43,351 nucleotides of DNA from Trichosphaerium sp. ATCC 40318 (GCA_038496445.1 JALMLS010000512.1:1-43351); one strand, 5' to 3'. Shown: positions 20,193 through 31,840, counted from the stretch's first letter. Program-made: numbers and translations. Notes: a model not told the origin generated them from the letters alone.

Positions 20193-20978
20193 TTACAAAA
20201 TTGCAGTGTGATTTGGCCCCAGTGCTTTAAGACCTTCATCTGTTACTGAAGTAAAAACAAGCTGCATATTGTGAACTCCAATAAGCGCTTTAATGCCTTC
20301 ATCTGATACTGAAGTGTGAGAAAGGCTAATGGTATGAACACCAGCAAGCGCTTTAACACCTTCATCTGTTACTGAAGTGTGAGAAAGGCTAATGGTATGA
20401 ACACCAGCAAGTGCTTTTACACCTTCATCAGTTAGATTGTTACATAAAGAAAGGTCAATTGTATGAACGCCGGCAAGCGCTTTAACACCTTCATCCGTCA
20501 CTGAAGTTCTAGAAAGGTTTATAGAATGCACTCCGGCTAGTGCTTTTACACCTTCATCTGTTACATTACAGCGTTTCAAATTTATAGTGTGTACACCTGC
20601 CAATGCTTTCAATCCTTCATTTGATACTTTTGTGGTTGATACATTTATAGTGTGTACGCCAGCAAACTTTTTGATAACATTGTCATCAAAACAACCACCG
20701 CAAAGTACGATATAAGTATGTCTGAGAATGCCTTGATGTTGTAGAACTGATTTCGCTTGCATTACAGTTCTAACAGTGATAGTGTCGTAGCCAATAACAT
20801 CATGGATGATAGATGCAAGCAAATGGCAGGTCTGGGAAGCGGTAAATCGTGATTTGGTGGTTTGGCGTAGTATATGCGCTAATATCTCTGTGGGCAGTTG
20901 TAGTAAACAAGCACAGGCAGTTTCGTTGATTGTAACGTGTCCTGAGGGGAAAGCACAGTATTTTGTCTTTGTAGTCAT
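20193..20978 (-). CDS. F-box / leucine-rich-repeat protein
   Basis: A single exon of 261 codons. An F-box lies at about residues 26-60 (LLQLPTEILAHILRQTTKS). From about residue 105 there are seven LRRs of 21-22 residues with consensus GVHTINLSxTSVTDEGVKALA, the regular cysteine-poor type also seen in bacterial and giant-virus proteins. The protein would be an SCF substrate receptor. Neighbouring repeats are nearly identical in DNA as well as protein (see the repeat entry), which points to recent internal expansion or gene conversion. Its first codons and 5' flank are duplicated as a relic near 26925-27160. Confidence 0.88.
   Translation of the reverse strand: MTTKTKYCAFPSGHVTINETACACLLQLPTEILAHILRQTTKSRFTASQTCHLLASIIHDVIGYDTITVRTVMQAKSVLQHQGILRHTYIVLCGGCFDDNVIKKFAGVHTINVSTTKVSNEGLKALAGVHTINLKRCNVTDEGVKALAGVHSINLSRTSVTDEGVKALAGVHTIDLSLCNNLTDEGVKALAGVHTISLSHTSVTDEGVKALAGVHTISLSHTSVSDEGIKALIGVHNMQLVFTSVTDEGLKALGPNHTAIL
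20285..20410. repeat. Two tandem 63-base LRR units, about 95% identical
   Basis: The units 20285-20347 and 20348-20410 differ at only about three positions and each encodes one 21-residue leucine-rich repeat of the F-box/LRR gene. More diverged units of the same length continue to about 20660. Confidence 0.85.
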
Positions 20979-22951
20979 TGTATATTAGCACCTGTTTACG
21001 GCACGTGTTTCTGTTAGGTTGAATGAAGTTTAGTGACTGTCGTTTTAACAATGCTATTTTCCGTGAATGTCTTTCTATGCGTGAGGGTTTGCTACACTAT
21101 TCTCAAACCCTTTAAGAATTTTGTGTATTCGAAGAAGTCTCGTGACCAACAACGTGGTTTGCTTTAACTCCAAAAAAAAACGTTCCTTGGTGCTTGTGCA
21201 CCTTCAGTTTTTTTAGTCAATCATGACTCTATTCAATTTCGAAAAGTAGTACCAACCCGCTGACAAATCTCTTACTTCATGGTGCTTAGGTAATGTCCAT
21301 ATCGTTTCAAAGACAACTTGTGGTTTTCGGCGATAATTTTGACTATTTTGGCAAGTGATTTCCTATTACCCATACTAGAAAAAAACTTATAGTGGTCTAA
21401 TCCTAGCTTATGTACATGATACTGCCTTTGACGAGAATTCTAACAGAAAATTGTTATGATGGTATGATAACGTGAACCAGTACCATACAAAATTCTTCTG
21501 GTAGCAAGTTCTAGCATGACTACAGATAGATTGCAAGTATGCCCCCTTTACCTTACTTAGATGTCAAGTGAAATACCTAGATACCAATCCTTCTATTTCT
21601 GCGCTAGGCGGTGCTGTAGACATATTAAGCACTCGAAGTTCAAAGAAGGGATAAGTAACTGGACGCAGAAAGCTGAAAACAAATATTCTCATAATTTTCT
21701 GACCATCTTTTTGATATTGCCTGGCTTCTAATACCTCAGCGATTAAAATATAGTTTCTTCTGTCATATTTAAAATTGCTGTGGTTGTCAGATTACTGATG
21801 CCATTACTCTCTGGGATTGAAGAAAATGAAAATGACATGTTGATTAAACTGGGACATTTTTATTTGGGCAAAGAGCTAACTTTTGTACCCTATGCCCACA
21901 GATAACTACAAAAGCTAACAGAAAAGTTTGCACAAGAGCATAAAATTATGAGTTTTCTTACGGGCGATTTGGTCGGCAACTTCTCTAAAACACCTGGTAC
22001 GTACCATTTCTTAGTGCAACAAAATGGTTTAAGTAATTATACGCGCCTAGAAAACTCATAAACTTTTATGCTTTTGTGTCCAAAAAATGTCTGTTTTAAA
22101 ATGAAGCCCGACATGTTTTTGATTTTACGTGGGTGACTCTGAAACGCTTTATGTATTGATAGGATGATAAGAAAGTTTAAAGTTTTTCGCTTTCCTTGAG
22201 CGTGATTTGTGACATTTACGCCGTTGCGTGTGTTTCGTGATCTCATGGTGCCACTTAGAGCCGTAATGCAATTTTTTACAGTACTACATCCTAAAAACGA
22301 TCTTGAATGGGTGGAACAGTGCCAACACGCTGAGTGAACAAATATACATAAATCTTGTCTAGTAAGAATACTCTTGAAGATTGCAGTGCGTGGGTACTTC
22401 AACACTCTACCACCTTCTGGTTTAGCTGTTTGGAGAACTTTGTCCCATACTGGTGAATTTAGAAGTAATCAAAGAACTTGATGGTGTACTTAGACTGTTT
22501 GTTGATACTCGGGATATATAAACGCCCTATACTCGGTGTTGGTGTGAAAAAGTCTCCATGTATCTCAACTGGTAGGAAAGCAGTTTCAAGTATTGCTAAG
22601 TACAAAGATACATAAAATAAAGGGCTGTGAGTCTTCGCCACCATTGTACAAAATAGTGCGTTACAAATAAATAAGGAATGTAGAACGCCAAAAGCAAAGT
22701 ACTGTAGCATAATATGGTTCGCTAGGCAGTTGTGAAGAAACGGCTTGTGCTTTGTGTACACAATAATGGCGCGACAATACAACTCAGGCATGTTTTATCC
22801 CTGCTGAATGAACTGTTCCTTCAAAACCATACTGTGTACAATCACTGAACAGTTATCTAGAGTGTTGTACCAGACCCAAAACAAATCAATGAAACTAAAA
22901 GTAATATGAAAAGTATTTTATCTAATATCTCACGTGTTACAACACCGCTTG
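20979..22951. other. Two-kilobase stretch with scattered coding-like fragments
   Basis: No complete gene could be built. Plus-strand fragments look coding. About 21797-21873 reads MPLLSGIEENENDML. 21920-21993 reads EKFAQEHKIMSFLTGDLVG and is followed by a GTACGT donor. 22230-22337 is treated separately because it recurs near 27263. About 22436-22510 reads LEVIKELDGVLRLFVDTRD. They may be exons of one decaying gene. Sequence at 22860-22951 just upstream of the first ankyrin/ART gene matches, inverted, the flank of the third copy near 41410-41500. Confidence 0.35.
22230..22337 (+). pseudogene. Recurrent coding-like exon of unknown family, copy 1
   Basis: This stretch reads as an open frame (LMVPLRAVMQFFTVLHPKND) to a TGA. 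A second copy at 27263-27363 reads LMVPFRAVVQFFTVLDPKNN. Differences between the copies fall mostly on third codon positions of this frame, the signature of selection on protein sequence in the past. A third, weaker copy may lie near 27541. The family is not recognised. Long antisense frames across both copies are shadows. Confidence 0.4.
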
Positions 22952-25900
22952 ATGTCTGAACAAAAACAAAGTACAGAAGAAACACTATCGTTCGAAAGTT
23001 AGTAACAATAAATAGAAATATGAACCCTATGCATTTTTAACAGTTCCAAATGTAGACGAATTGGCGATACTGAGCATAATATACGAAAGTATTAAAACAG
23101 GTGCACTTAATCTTAACATTGCTTAAGATGTTTGACAATCTGTAGTAAAGGACCTAAATAGCAGTTTATGTGAAGAAGAGTCAGCTGACACAATACTATT
23201 GCATGCAGGTATGTATCGAACCACAGGTGAATATCAACTGGATTTTAGCACAGAATGGTCTGGCTTTTATTACAACAATGTGTATACATAAGGGTGCGAG
23301 CCTTGAATATGCAAACAGTGATGGTTGGACACCTCTATATTGTGCAGGTAGCTTATTGTCAGAGTATTCTTTTGTAATTTTTATTTCTAGCACGTTATGG
23401 CCATAGTAAAGTTGTCAAAATACTACTTAGTTCAAAAGCAAATATTGAAGCAAAAGATTATTTTGGATCTACAGTTCTCCATCGTGCAGGTACCTTATCA
23501 TTGTCATTATTCAATTATTGTAACTTGTACCTATAGCGCGTCATGGACAGACCGAAGTTGTTACAATATTACTTGGCGCAGGTGCTGATATTAAAAAAAA
23601 AGATAAGTATGGATGGACAGCTCTCCATCGTGCAGGTAGCTTATTTTTGTTGTCGCTACACCTTTGATGGTAATTTGTGTTTATAGCACGTGGTGGATAC
23701 TGTCAAGTTGTTGAAATATTACTTCGTTCAGGTGCTGATATTAAAGCAAAAGATAATTTTCGATTTACAGCTCTCCATCGAGCAGGTAGCTTATTTTTGT
23801 CTTCACACGCTTGCTTAAAACTTTAACTAGCACGTAATGGACACACTAAAGTTGTTGAAATATTGCTTGAATCAAACGCAGATATTGAAGCAAAAAACAA
23901 ATTTAGAGTGGCACCTCTTCATGTTGCAGGTCGCTAATATTGGTGTTACGTATTTGTTTTTACTGCCTACTAGCACATCATGGACAGAGTAAAGTTGTTA
24001 AAATACTACTTGGGTCAAATGTAGATATTGAACCAAAAGACAAAGAAGGAAGGACACCTCTTCATCGTGCAGGTACATTTTGGTATCTTGTTATTACACT
24101 TGTTTTAACTTTTACTCTAGCTAATCAAGGACATAGTAGAGTTGTTGAATTATTACTTGGAGCAAATGCTGATGTAGAAGTAAAGTCTAACAATGGATGG
24201 ACAGTTCTCTATCGCGCAGGTGCCTTACTGTCGTCATTGTACACTTTGTAACTTTTACCTCTAGCGCATCAAGGTCACAATAAAGTTGTTGAAATTTTAC
24301 TTGGTTCAAATGCAGATACTGAAGCTAAAGACAAAGATGGATGGACGGCTCTCCAGTGCGCAGGTACTGTATTGTGTCTATACAATTACTATAACGTTCT
24401 TTAGCATATTATGGACATAATTCTGTAGTTGTTACTTTATTGAAATGTTGTAAAGACATTTCATTGTTTACAGCCATATGGCAAAAGATAGTTGATAAGA
24501 TACTACTGCGTGTTATTGCTAATGATTCTTCATTTGTTGCTGTATTTGAAACTGTGTTGACATTATTCCCAGATGGTAAGCCTTCTATTACGCTATGGTT
24601 AAAATACGCAACAATGAACCAAACACCACAATGGAGACTCAATCTTGCAAAATGGTTGCAACACTTGGTATGTCCTTTCTTTTTCACAAAGCTTGTAAAC
24701 TAATTGTTATCACAACAGCCAACACGATCTTATTTTAAACTTGCATTACAAAAAGGGATTTGTTATTTAATCTGTACATATGATCGCATAGTTGTACAAT
24801 CTTCAGTACGACCACTGTTCATTTTGTGACATTCAAATAACAAGTTGTTTTTTAAAGAGTTTTTGGATTCAGCATGGAGAAGTCATGGAAGGCATACTAT
24901 ATGACTTACCTGAGCGCATGTGGATCAATACAAAACAAAAAAGCTGTATTGAGATATGTAAAAAAGAAGGATGGTGCACAAACTCCCTTAGAGTAGCTAC
25001 GCAAGATGGTACATTAGCTACAATGCAATTTCTTTAACTTCCTGTATAGTTTGGAAGTGCTACAACTGTAAATTGTATTTGTGTCGGTATTGTGTTGGTA
25101 AACATACTCCAAACCATGTAATATCTTTACTAATGTTGGTTATTAACTTGGCATAGATGTTAAAAAAACTGTCCGATACTGTTTATGTGTGTCAGTGCCA
25201 AGATTGTAAACATGGCATTAATCCTACCTCTGTAAATCTTGCACTTGGTTTCTCACGTGCAGGTACACGTTTTTGACAGTGATAAACTAACATGCTGAAA
25301 CCAAGGATTAACAAGCGAAACCTTGTGGGACTTAAACCCAAGATTACAACATGGTCATCACTGGGATAGATCTAACATCAAGTCAGTATTCTTCTACTGA
25401 TAGTTTGTCTAACTTTATTCAAAGGGGAACTGTTGAAAGAGCAACACATTATAGAACGTTGAATCTGTTCGATGACAACACTGTGGCTAAGAGAGAACTT
25501 GAGTTTCTTCATCAACAACTATCAAAAATGCCTGGATATGATAGAGTAACTGTTGTAGAAGCACTTCTTGTATGTAATGATGTCTTGACTCGTAACTTTG
25601 GAATGTACAATACAATAGTGAAACACAGACATCAGTACGTTTAACAAATAATATTAGCTAAACGCCACGAGACCTTACACTTATTTAGAGAGCTCCCCAA
25701 GCTATTTTGTAAAGATGAATGGAAACAAGACAGTCATAAGAGAGCAGTAGCTGCGAGGTTTGAAGCTGTAATCAACGACAACAGCTCCACTTTAGAACAG
25801 GTAATGTCATTCAACATTAATCATCTTACACGTTTTCAGTCACCAGTTTTATTGATGGTTCATGGTACATCTCCTGAAGCTGCTTTGAGTATTGTAAAAG

Positions 25901-26822
25901 CTGGATTTGGTACTGTGAGTTCTTTAGATGGCGGGTATTATGGCCAAGGCATCTACTTTACTGTACATGGACATGTTTCTTAATTTATTCTTAACCTATA
26001 TTGTTTAGCGTAGCCTTGAATATGCTTGCTCATATGATACATCAGGCAATGAAGAAACAACACTTGTTTTAAGTCTAGTTACTCCTGGAAATGTATATCC
26101 TGTACGCTAACTTGTGTTTATTTATTTATGACTTTAATAGGTTACAGAAAAGCCTAATGACGATTTGAACTTTAACGGCAAACCAATAAAACCAGGATAC
26201 CAGAGTCACTACACACTTGTAGACAAGAAAGGGATTGCAGTTGCCGAAGACAAAGTCAATACGGCAGTGTGCGATGAGTTGGTTGTGGCACAAGGTATTA
26301 CAAAAAAGTTGAGTACAACACAAAGTACTAATATTACCATGTTAGATGTTCAAGCTGTGGCACGATACATAATAAAAGTTAAAAAACAACCAAGAAAACG
26401 TAATACAACCAAATCAAAAAAGAGTAAACCAAAAAACATAAAAGCAACGAAAACACCAAAGAACACCACCACCGATGATGAGAGTGCCAACAAAATCAAA
26501 CTTGACATAGACTCAGATAGTGGTGATGAGTTGTCAGACGATGAAGAGAACTTGTTCAAAAACAGGTACAAACGTGCAAACGTGATCACATAGTTTCCTT
26601 ACTTACTTGTGCAGGAAATTATGGGGAGCTACAAATATGAACAAGTCAATACAACTCAAGGAAAAAGATGTGAAACTGGAACAAGGTACCAAAGAAGAAA
26701 AAAATGTGGAACTGGACAAAAAAGATGTGAAATTGAAAGAGCTGGTTGCCAAATTGAAAGAAAAAGATGCCAGAATTGCTGAACTTCTTGCTCGAATTGC
26801 TAAGCTTGAGAGTAAACAGTAG
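22952..26822 (+). CDS. Ankyrin / UBR-like zinc / ADP-ribosyltransferase protein, paralogue 1
   Basis: Start MSEQKQSTEE at 22952; the last exon ends with TAG at 26822; about 20 exons. After a short N-terminal domain (VDELAILSIIYESIK) come eight full ankyrin repeats and one half repeat, nearly all encoded by separate 99-base phase-1 exons (e.g. 23391-23489, ARYGHSKVVKILLSS). A helical region follows (MNQTPQWRLNLAKWLQHL). Then comes a Cys/His cluster, WKCYNCKLYLCRYC, KHTPNH and VCQCQDCKHG, resembling a UBR box. The catalytic part has VHGTSPEAALSIVKAGFG (catalytic His) and GGYYGQGIYFT (catalytic Tyr), then TPGNVYP and GYQSHYTLVD. It ends with a basic/acidic linker (KSKKSKPKN, DSDSGDELSDDEE) and a coiled coil of KEKD units. 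PARP-type enzymes move ADP-ribose from NAD to proteins; ankyrin repeats would choose partners, as in tankyrase. This copy appears intact. Confidence 0.82.
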
Positions 26823-27910
26823 CTATAAAAAGTATACTGTCAGGACGTGCTTAAACGAAATTGAGTATTGCTACAATAAATGTGCCACGAAGTAGTTTTG
26901 AGCTTGCTATGTGCTAAATTTGCTGCGGGTAGTTGTAGTAACACGCACTGGCGGTGTCGTTGATTGTAACGTGTACTGAGGAAAAGCACAGTATATTGTC
27001 TTTGTAGTCATTATATATTAGCACCTTTTTACGGCACGTGTTTCTGTTAGGTTGAATGAAGTCTAGTGACCGTCGTTCTAATATGGGTTTGTACTACTTT
27101 CTCGCAGTCTTCTCAGAATGTTGTGTATTTCAAAGAAGTCACGTGACCAAAACCACTGCTACAAAAGATTAAACAGCAACAATCATGGCTAGAAAGTCGC
27201 ATGTCGGGAAGTTTTGCCTTTTTCGCTTTTTTTAACGCGATTTATACCACACGGCGATGTATGTGTTTTGTGATCTAATGGTGCCATTTAGAGCTGTAGT
27301 ACAGTTTTTCACTGTACTTGATCCTAAAAATAATCTTGAATGCGTAGAGCACAGTGCCAACACTCTGTTGGAGAAACCTACATATGTGTCTTTTCCTTCT
27401 GTACTTTCATAATGTTGTACCAACCGTGGACTAAAACTTATTTTTGCCATGTTTATATTTGTTTTCATTACTTGTCTGAGCCTGTTTTTACGGTGAGCTT
27501 GAAGTGTAGTTTATATGGTTTTGTAACACTGTTACATGGGTTTGTCCCATGTAGAGCCGTAATGCTTAGTGTAAAAACGAGCTTGAATGTGTTACCACAA
27601 CACAAATACTAAAAATTTGGGTCTGAGTTTAGGTGGTGCCTGTCTGGTCCTGAGACAGCCATGATTGTATAGTACTCCAGTTGCCTCTTTGACCAAATTC
27701 AATCTGAATACACGGCGCACCAGGTCTTGTTGCATTCAGTGAACAGAGTGAAAAAACGCTTAAAGGTCTACACAAGAGTGGTATTTGCCACCTCTATTTG
27801 AGCTACTTGCTGTAGTTTGTGGGGAACCGCATCCTTTAAGAAACGGCTTGTGCATCAATGAATCACGGGAACTGAAAATTAGTATATCTAACACACTGCA
27901 ACACCGCTTG
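26823..27910. other. Spacer between tandem ankyrin/ART copies, made of relics
   Basis: This kilobase holds the relic of the F-box/LRR 5' end (26925-27160) and the second copy of the unknown exon (27263-27363). After that the sequence is related to the 5' flank of paralogue 1; for example 'AAGAAACGGCTTGTGC' occurs near 27838 and 22736. It therefore repeats in order the elements found at 20880-22951, as expected of a tandem duplication. No intact gene was found. Confidence 0.55.
26925..27160 (-). pseudogene. Relic of the 5' end of the F-box/LRR gene
   Basis: The sequence around 26930-27080 matches 20900-21050 almost base for base, including 'GATTGTAACGTGT', 'GTCTTTGTAGTCAT' (the reverse of the start codon) and 'TTTCTGTTAGGTTGAATGAA'. 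The original encodes the first codons MTTKTKYCAFP. Here the frame is broken by small indels and the F-box and LRR parts are missing. It marks a duplication breakpoint. Confidence 0.7.
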
Positions 27911-30900
27911 ATGTCTGAACAAAAGCAAAGTACAGAAGAAACGCTATCGTTCGAAGGTTAGTAACAATGGAATAGGATATATTTTCACGTGCTCTATTAA
28001 AAAGTTCCACTGTAGACGAATTGGCGATACTGAGCAGACAATACGAAAGCATTACAAAAGGTGAGCTTACTCTTAACATGGTTTTAAGGTGTTTGACAAT
28101 CTGTAGAGGACCTAAATAGCAGATTATGTAACGAAAAATTTGATGAGACAATTCTATTGTATGCAGGTATGTATCTGACCGCAAAACAAACATAAATTGT
28201 ATTGTAGCACAGAATGGTCTGGCCATTATTACAACACTGTGTATACATAAGGGTGCGAACCTTGAATATACAAACAACGCTGGATGGGCACCTCTCTACT
28301 GTGCAGGTACTTGTTGTGAATGTGCACTTGTAGCACTTTTAACTTGTATTTCCAGCACGTCATGGACATAGTAATGTTGTTGAAATACTACTTGGCGCAA
28401 AAGCAGATGTTGAAGCAAAAGATAAGTATGGATGGACACCCCTCCACCGTGCAGGTACCTTATTGTTGCAATTTCAAAATTGTTGTAACTACTTGTAACT
28501 GGATACTTCTAGCACGTCAAGGACACAGTGGAGTTGTTGAACTATTACTTGGTTCAAATGCAGATATTGAAGCAAAAGATAATAATGGATACACATCTGT
28601 CCATCATGCTGGTACCTTTATTGTTGTCATATGCGCTTATTTTAACCTGTATATCTAGCACGTCATGGACACAGTACAGTTGTTGAAGTATTACTTGGTT
28701 CGAACGCAGCTATTGAAGTAAAAGACAATTACGGATATACAGCTATGCATCGTGCAGGTACCTACTTATTGTCAAGTACACGTGTAGTAACTGTGTATGT
28801 AGCACGCCATGGACATAGCAAAGTTGTTGAAACACTACTTGGGGCAAAAGCAGATATTGAAGCAACAGGGGTATACAGCTCTCCATTGTGCAGGTACCGT
28901 ATCTTATGTCAAAGTATACTTGATGTAACTTGTACCTCTAGCACGTCATGGACACACTAAAGTTGTTGAAATACTACTTGGCGCAAAAGCAGATGTTAAA
29001 GCAAAAGATAATTATGGATGTACACCTCTCCACCGTGCAGGTACCTTATTGTGAATGTAGACTTTTGGTAACTTGTACCCCTAGCACAGCATGGACATGG
29101 CGAAGTTGTTAAATTGCTACTTTGGGCAAATGCAGATATCATGGTAAAGTCTACCAATGGCTGGACAGCTCTCCATCGTGCAGGTACTTAATTGTTGTCA
29201 TTGCACTTATTTTAACTTGTACCACTAGCGCGTCAAGGACACAATGAAGTTGTTAAAGTACTACTTGGAGCAAGTGCAGGTATTGAAACAACAGACAAAG
29301 ATGGGTGGACAGCTCTCCATTGTGCAGGTACATAGTCGTTGTCATTGCACCTTCATAACTTTCTTTAGCATACTGTGGCCATAATTCTGTTCTTGTTACT
29401 TTACTGAAAATGAGTAAAGCCGTATCACTATCTACTGATACATGGCAACAGATATTTACTAAGATAATCATGGGTGTAATCGACAATAATTCCTCACTTA
29501 TTTCTGTGTTTGAAACTGTGTTGAGCTTATTCCCAAATGGTAAGCAATCACGAAAACTGTGGTTATCTTGTGGTACAATGGACAAAAGGCCACAATGGAG
29601 ACTCAATCTTGCAAAATGGTTGCAATACTTAGCACGTGTCATTTTTTTCAAAGAATTAAACATTGTAAAACTAATTTTAATCACAACAGCCAACACGATC
29701 TTATTTTAAACTTGCATTGCAAAAAGGGATTTGTTATTTAATCTGTACATATGATCGCATAGTTGTACAATCTTCGGTACCATCAATTTAGTCTGTACCA
29801 TTCAAATAACAAAGTCGATTTTAAAGAGCTTTTGGAGAGAGCAGGGAGAATTAATGGAAGGCATACTATTTGACTTGTGGACTAATACAAAACACTCGAG
29901 CTGCATTGAGATATGCAAAAACGAAGGATGGTGTACAAACTCACTTAAAATAACCAAACAAGATGGTACGTTATAATATTAACAGTGCAATTTCTTTTAA
30001 CTTGCTATCAAGTTTGGGTGTGCTATGTGTGTAATGGATTGTATTTGTGCGAGTATTGCGCTAGGAAACATATCTCTAATCACGTACTTTTTGTACTAGT
30101 GTTGGTTATTAACATGTTGTATAGAAACTAACAAAACTGTCAAATACTATTTATGTGTGTCAGTGCAAAGATTGTAAACATGGTATTAATACTACTTCAG
30201 CAAACCTTGTACTTGGTAACTCACTTGCAGGTATTCCAGGATTTTCGCCAACAAACTAACAGACTTTCAGGATTAGCAAGTGAAACCTTTTGGGACTTAA
30301 ATCCAAGATTACAGTATGCTCATCATTGGGATAGATCTAACATAAAGTCAGTGTTCTTTGCTGCTACTTGCCTAACCTTATTGCAGGGGTGCTGTTGAAA
30401 AAGCAACAGATTATAGAACGTTGAATCTGTTTGATGACAACACTGTCGCCAAGAGAGAACTTGAGTTTCTTCATCAACAACTATCAAAAATGCCTGGATA
30501 TGATAGAGTCACTGTTGTAAAAGCACTTCTTGTATGCAATGATGTCTTGAATCGTAACTTTGGAATGTACAATACAATAGTGAAACACAGACATCAGTAC
30601 GTTTAACAAATAATATTAGCTAAACGCCAAGAGACCTTACACTACTCCTTAGAGAACTTCCAAAGTTATTTTGTAAAGATGAATGGAAGCAAGACAGTCA
30701 TAAGAGAGCAGTGTCAGTGAGATTTGAAGCCCTACTCGATAACAGCTCCACTTTAGAACAGGTAATGGCAACATTCAACGTAAATCGTCTTACACAAGTA
30801 CAGTCACCAGTTTTATTGATGGTTCATGGTACATCTCCTGAAGCCGCTTTGAGTATTGTGAAAGCTGGATTTGGTACTGTGAGTTCTTTAGATGGCGGGT

Positions 30901-31840
30901 ATTATGGTCAAGGCATCTACTTTACTGTATGTGAAACTACGTCTCAAACATATGTTTCTTAAATTATTCTTAACCTGTATTGTTTAGAGTAGTCTTGAAT
31001 ATGCTTGCTCATATGATACATCAGGCAACGGAGAAACAACACTCGTTTTAAGCCTAGTCACTCCTGGAAATGTATATCCTGTACGCCAACACCAATATCA
31101 CCTTATCTTTGTATTTGTTCACAACGTAATAGGTTACGGAAAAGCCTAATGACGATTTGAACTTTAACGGCAAACCAATAAAACCAGGATACCAGAGTCA
31201 CTACACACTTGTAGACAAGAAAGGGATTGCAGTTGCCGAAGACAAAGTGAATAAGGCAATGCGTGATGAGTTGGTTGTGGCACAAGGTATTCAACTGTTA
31301 TTAATTGCAAAATACTAATGTTATCATGTTAGATGTTCAAGCTGTGGCACGATACATAATAAAAGTTGTAAAACAACCAAGAAAACATACAACCAAATCA
31401 AAAAAGAGTAAACCAAAAAACAAAAAACAACCAAGACACCAAAAAACAAAAACGCAACCAAAACACCAAAGAACGTTACCACTGATGAGGATAGTGTGAA
31501 AATCGAACTTGACATAAACTCAGATAGTGGTGATGAGTTGTCAGATGACAAAGACAACTGTTTCATAAACAGGTACACGTGATCACAGCATTTTTCTTTG
31601 TTCCTTACTTACATGTACAGGCAATTATGGGGAGCTACAAATTTGAACAAGCCAAAACAACTGAGCGCACATGACATACAAGTGCAAGTATTATCAAATA
31701 CAATCAACAAAAAAGATGCAAAACTAGAAGAAAAAGATGCGAAATTGAAAGAGCAATGCACAAAATTGAAAGAAAAAGATACTCAAATTGCTGAACTTCA
31801 TGCTCGAATTGCTAAGCTTGAGACCAAAAAGTATCAGTAA
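27911..31840 (+). pseudogene. Ankyrin / UBR-like zinc / ADP-ribosyltransferase paralogue 2, damaged
   Basis: Same exon plan as paralogue 1: start MSEQKQSTEE at 27911, eight ankyrin exons plus a half repeat, zinc segment (VCYVCNGLYLCEYC, KHISNH, CQCKDCKHG), ART core (VHGTSPEAALSIVKAGFG, GGYYGQGIYFT) and a coiled-coil end at 31840. Two lesions are visible. The fifth ankyrin exon (28803-28893) is 91 rather than 99 bases and shifts frame. In the linker near 31427 one A of an A-run is missing compared with paralogue 3, giving a stop at 31497-31499 before the coiled coil. The exon-2 acceptor moved downstream (CTGTAG then ACGAATTG), which keeps frame. The gene may still give products by exon skipping or ending early, but it looks like a decaying copy. 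Confidence 0.65.

Noticed and set aside
22037-22405. Long minus-strand open frame of 122 codons
   Set aside because: It is antisense to the duplicated exon; differences between the two copies fit the plus-strand codon positions, and no start context or domain was found.
22459-22791. Minus-strand open frame of 110 codons rich in hydrophobic residues
   Set aside because: No counterpart in the duplicated copy, no domain, and the plus strand here has a more protein-like fragment.
23391-24370. Regularly spaced repeats as a CRISPR-like array
   Set aside because: The repeats are ankyrin-coding exons separated by introns with GT/AG ends, in a eukaryotic gene.
31103-31578. Minus-strand frames opposite the paralogue 2 ART and linker exons
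   Set aside because: Shadows of the plus-strand exons, repeated at the same place in all paralogues.
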